From: Celoporthe dispersa
Lineage: Eukaryota; Ascomycota; Sordariomycetes; Diaporthales; Cryphonectriaceae
Assembly (NCBI GenBank): GCA_016584495.1
Contig: WAID01000009.1
Span: forward strand, 2,232,001-2,296,000
Reading direction: 5' to 3'
Length of the DNA: 64,000 bases
Within the stretch, counting starts at the first letter, position 1. Every line of letters starts with the position of its first letter. Both the position numbers and the translations under genes were made by a program. Positions 14,020 to 25,855 of this stretch are shown here, piece after piece. Under the pieces are notes generated by a model. The model was not told where the DNA came from. It ran no database searches and saw only the letters and a program-made list of their open reading frames with translations.

Positions 14020-14456
14020 ATGTACCGCCTCGCAGTCAGCCTGTACCGCCGGGGCCCTCACGTCCAACCACCTATTCCCCCCACCATACGCACAGGCCTA
14101 AACACAGGCGCAGCAGCAGCCCTGCTACCAACACTTTGTCGCCGCGCCGCCTTCGCCACCTCCGCGCCGGACAAGGAGGATGCCGCGGAGAGCGCCTCGG
14201 CCGTCGACGAGGACATCTCTGCCAAGGGCCGCACGGGGGCGGCAGGCCGCTGGCGAGCTCCGAGAACCCCCCGCCGCAGCCCAAGATCAACAACGCCAGC
14301 GTGCCCGGCACAGGCAAGGACAAGCTGACCAAGGAGCAGCAGGAGGAGGTCGACAGGCACAATGCCGACTTTGAGAAGAAGCACGATCGTGCGTCTAGCG
14401 CGGCGGATGACAAGGTTGACAAGAAGTTCTGGGCTGGCGGGGATGGGTCGCGTTGA
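14020..14456 (+). CDS. Small hypothetical protein, probably mitochondrial (one frame break)
   Basis: I do not recognise a named family. The N-terminus (MYRLAVSLYRRGP, then LCRRAAFATS) is rich in Arg, Ala and Ser without acidic residues, as in a mitochondrial presequence. The rest is a short charged protein with a KINNASVPGTGKDKLT segment, a helix rich in Glu, Asp and His, and the end DKKFWAGGDGSR. The two halves are in different frames: six G instead of five at 14235-14239 joins AKGRTG to GGRPLASSEN and gives 145 residues. No intron is needed. The regular composition across the join, and the stop reached only after correction, support one real gene. It stands alone, more than 1 kb from either neighbour. 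Confidence 0.65.
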
Positions 14457-15574
14457 TGAGGGGATGAGTGAGTGAGCAGGTAGGCACTGTTTCGGTCTCT
14501 GTAGTTCTAGAGGCTCACCTCCTCTTACGGATCATCTGCCACGGGTGGCTTGTTGGTGGATACATGCGGGGGCCTGTCTGGAAAGGGGGGAGGTTGTCTG
14601 AGAGCCTGTTCCTGATGTGCCTAAAGGCCTGGTGGATTAGATTGCATGGTAGTGAGCAAAGCACAGTTTAGCTATCACAGTGAGCAAAGCATATCTTGGT
14701 CAGCCATTACGATCGGAGGAAGATGCTCCACCAGCGAGCGGCACAAACGAATTGAAGACGGGGTCTAGACGCCGGGACGATCCAACTGCGCCTCAAGAAC
14801 AAAAAGACTGCTCCACGATCACGCAGCAGGGCCCGGCCCTTTTATCCCGTATGACCACTAACTGTTTATCATGCTCTGGTCATACTATCATATACAGCCT
14901 CTAGACGCCGTGCTATGTGTGTGCTGTGCCTCGCCCAACTACATCTCCGCCCCAAATTCCAGTGTTGCAGGCGGACGCCACAGAACTACCACCAGCTTGT
15001 AGCGTCCGTCTATCTCACTACCGAGATTTCAATAGTCCAGAGCGGCTCGTGGCATCCTGGATTTGGCAAATAACATTGCCAGCCTTTCCCTATCATTGTT
15101 TAAGCGTCAAGCTATTTACCCACTATGTATTATAGTCGCTGTTATAGTAGGTAACCGAGTACTGTAGTCGCCCAAACCGCTATCAGGTCGCTCATCTGGA
15201 ATGAGTTCCGTGCCTGAAAGGCCATCAAAAGGCCATCAACAAGAGGGGTTTTTCAAAAAATAATAATAATATATATACATATATACATATATATATGGAC
15301 ACGCAATTCAAGCCGCATGGGCTATGACCGCTCGTCTCGTAGGCCCATACACAGGACTTTGAAGTCGTGCGCCTGAGAGCAAGGGGAAGCAATAACATCT
15401 ACCGCCACGAAGAGTGGTATCTGTGATGACTAAGCGTGCTATCGTAGAACCCTTTATCGATAACGAAAAAGTTACGATACACCCCCCGGGGAAGGGCCAT
15501 TTTCTCTTGGGAGATTTTCCCATCTACGTCGAACTCCCGGGGCCAGCCGTCGAGAGACTTTTTCCGTGGCAAAG
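14457..15574. other. Intergenic, 1.1 kb
   Basis: No gene seen. An AT-rich tract with alternating TA (about 15257-15297) lies some 280 bases before the SDA1 start codon and could open the SDA1 promoter; the last 60 bases are its leader. Confidence 0.55.
15257..15297. repeat. AT-rich tract with TA/CATA repeats
   Basis: Forty bases made almost only of A and T with repeated TATATACATA units, standing out from GC-rich surroundings; upstream of the SDA1 gene. Confidence 0.8.
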
Positions 15575-17801
15575 ATGGGTAAGAGAAAGGTCGGCGCGCT
15601 CGACAAGCTGGATGCAGACCTGGCAAGTCTCCAATTCAAAGTCCGGTCGGATCCCAAAAGTTACCAAGATGAGTTCGATCGCCAATACACAGCCTACCTC
15701 GCAACCAAAGAGGTCTTCCTCGACAGTCCCGCGACCGCTACAAGGGACGTGGCGCAGGACTTCCACGACAAGATCGACTTTATTGCCCATGTCGCAGACT
15801 GCTTCAAGGCCGAGACGAAGAGCTTTCCAGACGACCTGAAGGAGGTGCTGACGGAGCACCATGCCGTTCTCGACCCGCACGTGCGCGAGAAGCTTGTCGG
15901 GAGCCTGGTCCTGCTCAGGAGAAAAGAGATCGTCACGTCCGAATACCTGCTCACCACCTTGTTCCCAATCCTCGTCTCGACACCCAGCAAGAGCCTCCGG
16001 GCCTTGCTGTACCAGAAGATAGTCAGCGACCTGCGCAACTCGAACTCCAAGACCACCAACCATCCTCTCAACCGGACGATACAAAATGTCCTGTCCATCC
16101 TCATCACGTCCGACAGGACCTCGTCCAAGGGCATCTGGGCGGTCCGGCTGACGCGGGAGATGTGGCGCCGGCAGATCTGGACAGATGCGAAACCCGTCGA
16201 GGTCATGAAGGAGGCATGTCTCGCCGACAGCGAGAAGGTCATCGTGGGCGGCACGAGATTTTTCCTGGGCGGGGACAAGGAGAGAGAGGAGATGGAGGAT
16301 GACAGCAGCGACGAGGAGGCGATCGATCTCAAGAAGATGCAGCACCAACAAGGCATCAACAAGAAGACCAAGAAGAAGGCAAAACAGTACAAGGACGCCG
16401 TGAGCAAGGTCAAGAAGCAGGAGCGCAAGAAGAACCAGCCCCACCCCCTGAACTTCTCCGCGCTGCATCTCTTGCACGACCCGCAGGGCTTTGCCGAGCA
16501 GCTGTTCCAGAAGCACCTGGCAAACACCAAGTCGAAGCTGGCGCTGGAGAACAAACTCCTCGTCTTACAGCTGGTCACCCGGCTGGTCGGTCTGCACAAG
16601 CTTACGGTCATATCACTCTACTCCTGGTTCATCAAGTTCCTCACCCCGAGACAACAGTCTGTCACCTCCTTCCTCGCATCGCTGGCGCAGGCAACGCACA
16701 ACCTCGTGCCGCCCGACGCGATTGAGCCGCTGATCATGAAGATTGCAAATGAGTTTGTCTCCGAGGCGGCGGCAGCAGAGGTGGCTGCGGCGGGACTGAA
16801 TGCCATCCGCGAGATCTGCGTCCGGCAGCCGCTCGCTATGACCGAGACCCTGCTGCAAGACCTGGTGCAGTACCGGAAGAGCAAGGATAAGGGCGTCATG
16901 ATGGCTGCAAAGGGACTCTTGTCTCTATACCGCGAGGTCGGCGCGGAGATGCTAAAGAAGAGGGACCGCGGCAAAGAGGCAGTCATGGGTCTGCGCAGCG
17001 GAGACTTGACGCAGCGGAAGTTTGGCGAGCAGGATGCTGGCGGCATTGAAGGGCTTGAGCTGCTAGAGAAGTGGAAGGAGGAAGAGAAAAAGAAGAAGCG
17101 TGCGGCCAAGGGCCTGCCGGAGGAAGCTGGCAGCGATGAAGATCCCGAGGAGGAAGACGACGGCTTTGATTCTGACGACTGGGATGTCGAGTCGATAGAC
17201 AGCAGCGACTCTGGCGGCTGGATCGCGGTGTCGAGCGAGTCGGAAGATGAAGAGCCTGCTGCCAAGCGACAACGAAAGGGATCCTCCGAGGCCCCGGAGC
17301 TGGTCGACGCCAGCAAGGGCAGCGCCGAAGATGAGCTACAGCGCATGTCGAAGCTCGCGACGACCACGATCCTCACACCGGCAGATCTCGCCAAGCTACA
17401 GGAGCTGCGGCTACAGGCCAGCGTCGACAAAGCCATGGGCGGCAACCGCTCCAAGCACGCGCAGGAACTCGCAGCACGGCATGCCGACGACCCCCCTGAC
17501 GGCCGAGCAGATCGAGCTGCCGGCCAAGCTGCGCAAGACGACCAAGGAGGAGAGGCTCGCCATGGCGAAGGAGGGCAAGCCGGACCGGGAGGAGCACAAG
17601 TCGACGCAGGCCATACGAAAGGCCAAGAAGGAGGCCGAGGGCAAGTCGACGTCGAACAAGGAGAAGGCCCGCAAGAAGAACTTTTTGATGACGATCGGCA
17701 AGGCCAAGATGAAGCAGAAGCGGAGTCTCGTCCAGACGAAGAAGGTCCTGCAGGCGCATGTGAGCAGGAGCAAGAAGGGCGGAAGAAGTGGTAACTTTTA
17801 G
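15575..17801 (+). CDS. SDA1: SDA1, nucleolar 60S ribosome-biogenesis factor (one frame break)
   Basis: Homologue of yeast SDA1, needed for maturation and nuclear export of the 60S subunit and for G1 progression. A single exon from ATG 15575. The N-terminal NUC130/SDA1-type helical domain contains FKVRSDPKSYQDEF and LLRRKEIVTSEYLLTTLFPI; the block NPLNFSALHLLHDPQGFAEQLF appears here with PHP in place of NP. Further on come acidic and Lys-rich low-complexity stretches and a basic C-terminal tail (KNFLMTIGKAKMKQKR). The C-terminus is in another frame: five C instead of six at 17491-17496 restores RHADDPLTAEQIELPAKL and gives 741 residues, close to the yeast length of 767. No introns. SDA1 is essential in yeast, so the frame break is almost certainly not real. 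Confidence 0.94.
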
Positions 17802-19197
17802 CTGGCCCGGCGAAGACGGGGCAGCCAGCACTGCCCGCTCAAATCACAGGCCCGATTCATGAGACTGAACTGCAAGGCGTGACCGGCCTCTTGTTATTGT
17901 GTCGAGATGAACCCCTTCTTCATCAAAGGCGAATGATTATCATGATATGCTTCACATCTACTAACGCCCGCTTAGAGGTCTCGCATAGGACGACCAGGGC
18001 ATTGGATGCACGCAGCGCCTCACCAGAGGAATGCCACAGAAACGTATCTTGGGATCGGAGTACAACAACATGTCTCCTTAAGCCAAAGCATAACTGATTC
18101 CTTTGTCTCCGCTGTCTCATAATGAACACTGTCCACAACATTGCTGCACACGATCAAGACGCCCACATTTCGAAACACGACCGCTGCTGAATGACGAGAC
18201 GCTAATTATTACTTCCTGCTGATGCGTATCCTCTCAAGTAATGAGCATTCTCGAAGTTGACGATCGAGTAGGTGAACGAAGAGGCACAGTTCTAGTTGTG
18301 TCGCCAAATCTTCTGGAGGGAACCCGAGCAGCGACCATCATCACCAACAAGCACTTCTCTCGGGTTGAGGGAAGGGGGAAAAAAAAAGAAGAAGAAGAGA
18401 GACTTGCGAATACCATGTGACTACTGTATGATACTGACACAAAAAAAAAAAAAAAAAGGAAACTGCTCAATACTCTCCAAGGATGGAGTTGCGAGGCAAC
18501 ACATGGCAGACCGGGCCAAGATGATAGCGACCAAGTCCAGTCCTCTTGCAGCAATTCCCAAGACAACAACCTAATCAACTCCATCCAGATTTTTCCCCAA
18601 AGAGGAGGTTCAACCAGGACGCTGTCCTTGGCGGAAATTATGCAATTGTGCGCGTGCACAACCCCTGGGAGCGCAGACCCGGCCACTTTGTCCAAAGCTC
18701 TCATACGGTTCAAGCTTATTCCTTCTCCTCACGGTGTCCCTTTCATACCTGCCTTTTTGGAAGGGTCGAGGAGCGTATGACCATTGGGTAAGGAAAGCCA
18801 ACTGCATGGTCATAATTGGCATTGCATGTCTTGGCTATGAAGGAGGGCCTCCCGAGCCCACTTCTCTCTCTCTCTCTTTCTCTCTCTCGCATGAGGATCC
18901 CGCTCCACTCTTGTGTGTGCCAGCACACAGCATGAGAGAGAAGCACAAGAATTTCTTGGAAATTATAACATGATAATGTCGACATACATACATATGACAT
19001 CGGCAAGCAGGGAGCCATGGCCCCCGATGTAGCATCCTGGCAGACAGATTCGGCAAATGATAATCCCTTGCCATCAAGACCGCCCGGCCGGGGGTTGCGG
19101 CTGACATGGGTTGCATCCAACCTACCTAGCCCATCACGGATGCGGTAGGTCCCAAGAGTTTAATCTGGGCAACGACCCTCTCGTTGCATCCCGCTCA

Positions 19198-19843
19198 GCC
19201 AAGGCCCCGGCCGCATCACGACATGTATTGGTCTGCTGGCGGGTCCCTATCAAAAGTGGAAGCCGCTCAGAGTCCGTAGCCTTGCTTGGGCGGCAGATGG
19301 GGCTGGGTGCTCCACATATCTTCATCGTCCCCGAAGCCCGACGACGACGACCCAGAAAGAGCTGGGAGCCGCCGCCGGCCAATCACAGCGTCGCAGCAGC
19401 GGCCTCACACGGTAAAGCCAAGCGAGGCGTCCCCCCTTCATTTGTCAAGGGGCAGCCGCTGGCTGCTGCTCCCAGGCCCGTCGACCCTCCAGCTTCGAGA
19501 AGGTGGTGTGCTCCCTTCTGTCCAGCCAAGGCGCACAAACCCCGTGGCAGTGCGGCCAGTCATGTGGACGACGTGACCCTCCTCAGCGCATGGAAGACTA
19601 CCTGCAGCATGGAAGCCCCAGGGCGATGGGGCTCTCCTCTGAGCTTCCCCTTCTGGAAGCTCTCCACCGACGTGCCTGGCCTCGTGTGGTGCCGCCGTGG
19701 TCGTTGCGCTGTGCAGCACGTGGAAGCTGATTGGGAGGAGCCTGGGGGCCAAGATGGAGGTGCCATGCCTCTCTGCCCTCTTGGATGTTCAGCTTCTGCA
19801 ATCGGCCTGGGTCGGTCCACCATTGGCTTAGGGACGGCCTGGC
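19198..19843 (+). promoter_or_regulatory. Cluster of GCCARG (PacC-type) motifs
   Basis: GCCAAG is found at 19198-19203, 19417-19422, 19525-19530 and 19748-19753, and CCTGGC (GCCAGG on the minus strand) at 19675-19680 and 19838-19843. GCCARG is the known binding site of the pH regulator PacC, which represses acid-expressed proteases in Aspergillus and relatives. Linking the cluster to the downstream aspartic protease is an inference. Confidence 0.4.
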
Positions 19844-19873
19844 GACGATCTCTTGGGAGGCCCGTCGCATGTG

Positions 19874-19880
19874 TATAAAA
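19874..19880 (+). promoter_or_regulatory. TATA box of the secreted aspartic protease gene
   Basis: A perfect TATAAAA lies 187 bases before the protease start codon at 20067, followed by a long pyrimidine-rich leader (about 19918-20050). This arrangement is typical of highly expressed fungal genes for secreted enzymes. Confidence 0.65.
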
Positions 19881-20066
19881 CGATGGGATGGTTCGTCGGC
19901 CTCCCCCTCGTTCTGAAGTCTTTTCTTTTTTTCCTTCTCTTCCCAGGCCAGCTTCTGCTCTTCGCTCGCAGTGGTCCCTCTCTCCGTCAAGGGCATCGTC
20001 TCGTTGTTCTCTGGTCAACCCCCCTCCCCCCTGTTGTCTCTCACTTTTCTTCGCATAAGGAACAAG

Positions 20067-21615
20067 ATGGTTGCCTCCAAGGTCATCCTCACGGCCGCCC
20101 TCGCCGGTGCCGCCGCCGCGTCCGCCATCCCCAAGGGCAACGACCTGAACACCCTCCAGAAGAAGGGCCGCACGACCATCCACCAGGTCAAGCGCGAGAA
20201 CTACAGGAACAATGGCGCCCTGTCCATGTACAAGACGTACATGAAGTTCAAGACGCCGATCCCTGACTGGCTGGCCGAGGCCGCTGCCAACTCGCTGGGC
20301 ATCGACTCCAAGCTGCTCAAGCGCGACGAGGGCAGCGCCACCAGCACCCCGATCGACACCCTGGACGACGCCTACATCACCCCCGTCTCCATCGGCACCC
20401 CGGCCCAGGTCCTCAACCTGGACTTCGACACGGGCTCCTCCGACCTCTGGGTCTTCTCCACCCTGACCCCCTCCTCCGAGGAGGACGGCCAGACCGAGTA
20501 CAACCCCTCCGACTCGTCCACTGCCGAGCTGCTCTCCGGCTACACTTGGGACATCTCGTACGGTGATGGGTCTTCCTCCTCCGGTATTGTCTACACCGAT
20601 GTCGTCGACATCGGTGGTGTGACCGTCACCACCCAGGCCGTCGAGGCCGCCGAGACCGTGTCCTCTGCCTTCACCTCGGAAAGCGACATGGACGGTCTCC
20701 TGGGTCTTGGCTTCAACAGCCTGAACACCGTCTCCCCCACGGCTCAGGCCACCTTCTGGTACGTCGTCTCTTCCCTGCCGCTGTTGTCTTTTGAGGCGAA
20801 AGAAAGAAAGAAAGAAAGGATCAAAAGATGGTTTGAGGAGTTGTGGCTGATGCTCGCGCGTAGGTCTAACGCTCTGGACTCCCTCGACGAGCCCGTCTTC
20901 TGCGCCAACCTGAACCACCAGGCTGGTGAGTAGTAATCCTTCTCCCCCACCTCGTGCTCTTGGGTTGTGTGTTTTGTTGACCCTGTGGGCGTGTGGAACA
21001 GCTGGCTCGTACGACTTTGGCTTCATCAACGACACCTTCGTCGATGACCTGACCTACACCGCCGTGACCAAGCTGCCCGGCTACTGGAAGTTCACCGCCA
21101 CCGGCTACGGCGTCGGCGATGACTTCACCGACACCAGCATCACCGGTATTGCCGACACCGGCACCACCCTGATCTACCTGCCCGCCGCCGTCGTCAAGGC
21201 CTACTACGCTGACGTCGACGGTGCCACCAAGTCCGCCCTGTACGGTGGCTGGATCTTTGACTGCGATGCTGACCTGCCCGACTTCTCCTTTGGCATCGGC
21301 GATGCCACCATCACCGTCCCCGCTGACTACATCAACTTTGTGAGCAGTCTTCCTTTTTTTTCTTTCTTTCAAAGCGCTCACTCATTGAGAGCGACTTGAA
21401 TATCCCCCACCACCATAGGGGCTTTTCTCCCAAGTACTAATTCGTCATGTGTGAAAATGCAGGAAACCCTCCTCCTGGGCAAGTGCTACGGTGGCATCCA
21501 GTCCTCCGCTGACATCGGCATCAACATCTTCGGTGATGTTGCCCTCAAGGCTGCCTACGTCGTCTTCAACGCCGACACCCCCTCCCTGGGGTGGGCCCAG
21601 AAGGTTTCCGTCTAA
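20067..21615 (+). CDS. Secreted aspartic protease, pepsin family A1
   Basis: Secreted acid protease of the endothiapepsin/penicillopepsin type that digests extracellular protein. Exons: 20067-20758, 20864-20925, 21002-21339, 21463-21615; all junctions are GT-AG and in frame, giving 414 residues. A signal peptide (residues 1-20) precedes a propeptide ending near KLLKRDE. The mature enzyme carries both catalytic motifs, DFDTGSSDLW (D121) and ADTGTTL (D303), the flap sequence SYGDGSSSSG, and the C-terminal FGDVALKAAYVVF and LGWAQK. A disulfide pair is likely between C in FDCDADL and KCYGG. The gene has a TATA box and a pyrimidine-rich leader, and converges on MGS1. It needs no frame correction, unlike many neighbours. 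Confidence in family and exon structure is high. Confidence 0.96.
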
Positions 21616-22052
21616 AGGAAGCCCTCGCTCGCTCGCTCCCTGGGCTTCGATGTTGATCTCGAGGAGAAACGTGTATGTGTGGGTGTTGAGTCTCATCTCG
21701 AATCATGTAAATATGTATAAATCCATCTGAAGTTGTTCTCTTGTGTCAGATAGGTTGTCACCGTTATAGAGATGAAGGAATATATTTATATATACCATAC
21801 CTGCTGCTCACGGCTGTCTCATGCTGATTGGTGTGTGGTTCTCTCTCTCTGTGTGTGTGTGGTCATGTGCTTTCGAATAAGCTTGACATCTCGTTCACTT
21901 TTATCTGGTGAGGAGGAGAGCACTTGTGGCGCAAGTTGTGTGTGTGTTTGCCGTCATGACTTGTTATCGTCCCAGCAGTAGCTGCACTCATTCATGCCTC
22001 TCTCTCTTTTATCTCTTTGATCCTGAAAATCAATGTACCCAAACACACACCG
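21616..22052. other. Intergenic, convergent 3' regions
   Basis: Between the stops of the protease (+) and MGS1 (-). Contains AT-rich 3' processing-type sequence (near 21700-21800) and CT/GT simple repeats at 21841-21862. No gene seen. Confidence 0.6.
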
Positions 22053-23767
22053 TCAACCCATCATGATGTTCAGATCAGGGTCAACCTCCGTACCCAAGTC
22101 CCTGTCTTCCAGAAAGCGCCTTCCAACCAGCTGCTCGGGCAGGTAGTCCTGCCTCACCTTGCCGTCTCGATAATTGGGGTTGTACTTGTACTCGGCGCCG
22201 TAGCCCATCTCCTTCATCAGCCGCGTCGGCGCATTCCTGAGATGGATCGGTACGGGCAGCGCCGCCACGCCTGGTTCCCTCAGCGCGGCATACGCGTTGT
22301 TCAGGCCTCGGTACGCCCGCGTGCTCTTGGGGGCGAGACACAGGGCCGTCGCACAGTGGGCCATGGGGATCCGCGCCTCGGGCATTCCGATCTGCTGCAC
22401 CGCGGTGTACATGGCCGTCGCGAGGGGGGAGCATGCTGTTGTCTGCCAGGCCGACGTCCTCTGAGGCGATGACGACCATGCGGCGGGCGATGAAGAGCGG
22501 GTCCTCACCGGACTGGAGCATGCGGGCGAGGTAGTAGAGCGCTGCATCTGGGTCTGAGCCGCGGACGGCCTTGTGGAAGGCCGAGATGGTGTCGTAGTGC
22601 TGATCGCCTGCCCGGTCGTATACCAGAGTCTTTGTGAGGGCCGCCTTGATGTCTTCCTTGGTGAGGGGTGTGGAGGGGTCGGGGCCCGGCTTGGTCGTCA
22701 GCGACAGGGCGAGCTCGAGTAGGTTGAGGGCTGTGCGGGCGTCGCCGTCCGCAAAGGCGGAGAGGTAGTTCAGCAGCTCCTCGTCTACTAGGGGCGACAA
22801 CCTGGACGGGTCTTCCCCGAATTCTTGCTTCAGCGCCCTCATCAGGATGCTCGAGATGTCGGCCGAGGTGAGCTTTTGTAATGTGAATGTGCGGCACCGG
22901 GAGAGCAGCGCAGCCTGGACTTTGAAAGAAGGGTTCTCCGTGGTCGCGCCCACGAGGATGATGGTGCCGGCCTCGACAGGCTTCAGGAACACGTCTTGTT
23001 GGGATTTGCTGAAGCGATGTATCTCGTCGCAGAAGATGATGGTCCTCCGCCCGGTCAGCGACAGCTCGTTCGCGGCATCCTGGAACAGCTTCTTGCACTC
23101 CGCCGTCCCACAACTCGTCGCATTGATCTCCACAAAGCGACTGCCCACCATCTTGGCGATGCACCGGGCAATAGTCGTCTTGCCCGTTCCCGATCCCCCC
23201 CACAATATAAGCGACGGCAGCGAATCTGACTCGATGAGGGCTCGCAGCACGCCATTGCGCCCAACGAGGTCCTGCCCAGCGACGTCGTCCAGGGTACTGG
23301 GTCGCATACGCTCCGCGAGAGTGAGCCGCCCGGTTTGGTTTGTGCTTCTTGATGGGGGGCGCGGGCGGTGGCAGCGCCTCGGTCATGGGCGTGTCGGCAG
23401 TGGGCTCGTCTTTCTGGCCCGGTGAGCTGTGGCCTGGTCCCTCGTCAAAGGTCCTCTTCATCCCAGCCAGCTTGACGGCAGCACTGGAGGCGGACGCGTT
23501 CGCGGAGCCGTTCACGGCGGTGGCCAGGATCTTGGAGGCGGTGGCCTGTCGTTTAGCGGTCGGTGTGGCGAAGAAGTCGGCGGCTGACCGCTTGGTGATG
23601 GTAGAGGGAGGAGGGGCATCCTGCGACTGCGCTGGGGAGGACTGCTGGCCATTGGCGCCACCTGTGCTGGCATCGCTGTCAAGTATAAAGGTCTTGCACT
23701 GGGAGTCGATGTGGCTGTTGATCTCGGAGGTCTTGACATTGTGGCTGCATATGGGGCAGACGACCAT
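22053..23767 (-). CDS. MGS1: MGS1/WRNIP1-type AAA+ ATPase (two frame breaks)
   Basis: Replication-fork maintenance ATPase related to clamp-loader subunits; in yeast Mgs1 binds ubiquitylated PCNA. A single exon from ATG 23767, 570 residues after correction. The N-terminus has a UBZ4-type zinc finger, CPICSHNVKTSEINSHIDSQC without its last residues counted apart (C-C-H-C spacing). A disordered linker follows, then LAERMRPSTLDDVAGQ, Walker A GGSGTGKTT, Walker B IIFCDEIHRF, sensor 1 GATTENPSF, and the sensor 2 region FADGDARTALN. The C-terminal domain includes IASEDVGLADN and MAHCATALCLAPKS. Break 1 is most simply one G too many in the run 23354-23359; break 2 is one G too many at 22424-22429, where removal restores ADNSMLPLATAMYTAVQQIG. 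Family call very secure. Confidence 0.93.
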
Positions 23768-25625
23768 TTTCGCAGTGGTAGCAAATCAGAAGAAGAGAAG
23801 AAAAAAAGACTAAGATGCAAAGAAACAGTATGTATCAGAAGAGCCGAATGAGCATATGGATTGGCGCAAATGTAAGGCAGTGCAATGTGGTTAGCATGTG
23901 AGGTAAGCATTACTGTGGTGAGTAGCAGTAAGAAGTTTGGAAGGGTTCGGCTTCTGGGTAAACGAACATTGACGCGTCAAATTGTACTCGAGGCTCCCGC
24001 TCCCCCGCAAATACAGAGAGCTATGACGCGCTGCATTAGCGCAGCTCTGCTGGGTGTGGCGTGGAGTGGCGCCTGGGTTACAGGGGTTGAGGGGCCTGTT
24101 AGGCCTCTGTCGCACCGGGCCGCAGCGTCTTAGTGCGGAAACATGGGTTGCATTTTCCAGGGCTCAAGGTCAACTCTACTCTCACTCTACTTTTCCAATT
24201 GTCATCTAGCATCCACAAAGCAGGACACCTCTTCTTAGTGGTCCTTGGACTCATATGCAGCGCCTTCTCTTGACGCTTATCACAAGAAACCAATCATATA
24301 GTAGTCTTTTGACTCCTCAAGTGGCCAGAGGTAAGAGACTTGCACAATACGTCTCTGTCCATGGCCCGTCCTCCCCCCTCCCCCCTTTCTCTTCTCCTCC
24401 GGTGTTGAATGTCCAGTGCTCCCGTCTTAGAGCAGGAAAAAAGATGATTACCAACGAGCAAATTAAGGATTGTGATGTTCTGCAATCAACATGGGCATTG
24501 AAATGTTCGTATGACCAAGACGGCTTCCCAAGATCAGACTTATACACAGAAACGACAGAGACGAGAGCATCAATTAGAAAGCAACATTGTCTTCGAAACA
24601 GAGGGAATTTTTGGAGAACTAGGGTTCTCTTGGCCTCTACTGGTCCACGTCCTCTTCTTCGTCTGGTCTCGAGATTCTAGAAGCACGGTATCGCCGAGAA
24701 TCTCCGTATCCAAATATATATCTAAACAGTCTCTCAGCCTCTAGTCACTAATCATGGCACCAAAGAGGTCTGTGACAGGACCTCGTCGCGATGACGACTC
24801 ACCATCGACGGCGAGCGCTATAGGAATTACGAGGTGTGTGTTTGGCATCTGCTAGTCTCGTGCCATATGTTCTCACTGGGCTGCCGTCATGGCAGTCCTG
24901 CCGTGACAGCTTGCTCGTGGTTTATTTTTGTCTTGCCTATTCCGCATGAAAAACTTCAAGACTGACTCGTGGGGCTATTCTAGGGATCCTGTCACCATCT
25001 TCGACTTGGGACGGTTCTTACATACACACGATCATCATGTCATGTTTCTTAGCACTGCGCACTCACTGGCCTCGGCCGAGTCGAGTGACCCAACTGCCAG
25101 CGACCCTACCTCAGCAGCCAGTTCTTTTTAAGATTGACCTCAAAACAAGCTTCAGATTCTACCTTGTTTCGGAGGCTTTCCCCCAAAGCCCCGCCGTAGC
25201 TCCGAGCGGAGACATCCAAAAATAACCACAACCATAGATCAGACGGTTTGGAAATGGCCTCAAGCTCCTCATGCGCATAGTGAGTGTGTGCGCGCGCACA
25301 TGCCCGTCAGGTTACGCCTCGAGATACCTACTGTCTTCTCTCACTGTCTCTCTCTCTCTCAACAATCCGAACTCGTGAGCTCATTCTCAACACAGAGGCT
25401 TACGTCGACATGACCCCAGAGGGCTGACCTTCTCGAAACGTGGCTTGGAGGTTCCAAACTTGCTCGTCCTCCGCACCGCGCAGAAAACACCAGAAATAGT
25501 CAATGCGATGATGCTTTTGAGAGGGCATAGCAGATGACGAATCTCGCCGGTGTAGTGCCGTGCGTCTTGGTCAGTATGGTTCTGCTCAGCGTCGCCTCTT
25601 GGACAACAAGAGTGAGCTCGTCGTG

Positions 25626-25631
25626 TATAAG
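25626..25631 (+). promoter_or_regulatory. TATA-like element of the secreted repeat-protein gene
   Basis: TATAAG lies about 225 bases before the start codon at 25856. It is followed by a CAT-rich and CT-rich leader, as in other promoters here. Inference from sequence only. Confidence 0.4.
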
Positions 25632-25674
25632 AGTCCCGTCACCGCCGGGTTTGCTCAACTGTAGATAGCCTCGA

Positions 25675-25705
25675 CATCATCATCATCACCATCACCATCA
25701 TCATC
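25675..25705. repeat. CAT/CAC trinucleotide repeat in the 5' leader
   Basis: Ten consecutive CAT or CAC triplets in the presumed untranslated leader of the secreted repeat-protein gene. Confidence 0.85.
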
Positions 25706-25855
25706 GTCCTCCTCTCACTAATCTCCTATTCCTAATACTATCAAGTCTGGAACTTGGCCTCTACTTTCCAACTCTCAACTGCTGTGCAGATAATCCATCG
25801 CAGACAACAATACAATACTCACAAACAAACAAACTCTACTCTATAATCAGTCAAT

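Larger units (their letters stand above)
17802..20066. other. Intergenic, 2.3 kb; promoter of the secreted protease
   Basis: No gene accepted, although a 255-codon open frame (19111-19878) exists; its composition is promoter-like and it has no recognisable motif. A-rich and CT-rich simple repeats occur at 18380-18400, 18441-18458 and 18865-18890. The final 900 bases are GC-rich and carry a TATA box and several GCCARG motifs (separate entries). Confidence 0.55.
23768..25855. other. Divergent intergenic region, 2.1 kb
   Basis: Between MGS1 (-) and the secreted repeat protein (+). No gene accepted; the longest open frame (24255-24680) has no recognisable features. The right end holds the promoter of the repeat protein, with a TATAAG at 25626-25631 and a CAT-repeat leader. 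Confidence 0.55.

Noticed and set aside
15524..16516. 330-codon antisense open frame over SDA1
   Set aside because: A shadow of SDA1 on the other strand with no recognisable motif.
19111..19878. 255-codon open frame upstream of the secreted protease
   Set aside because: Trp/Arg/Pro-rich random-looking translation that runs through the TATA box; better explained as GC-rich promoter DNA.
19560..21035. 491-codon antisense open frame over the secreted protease and its promoter
   Set aside because: It covers the conserved protease exons and introns and has no domain; a product of GC-rich codon bias.
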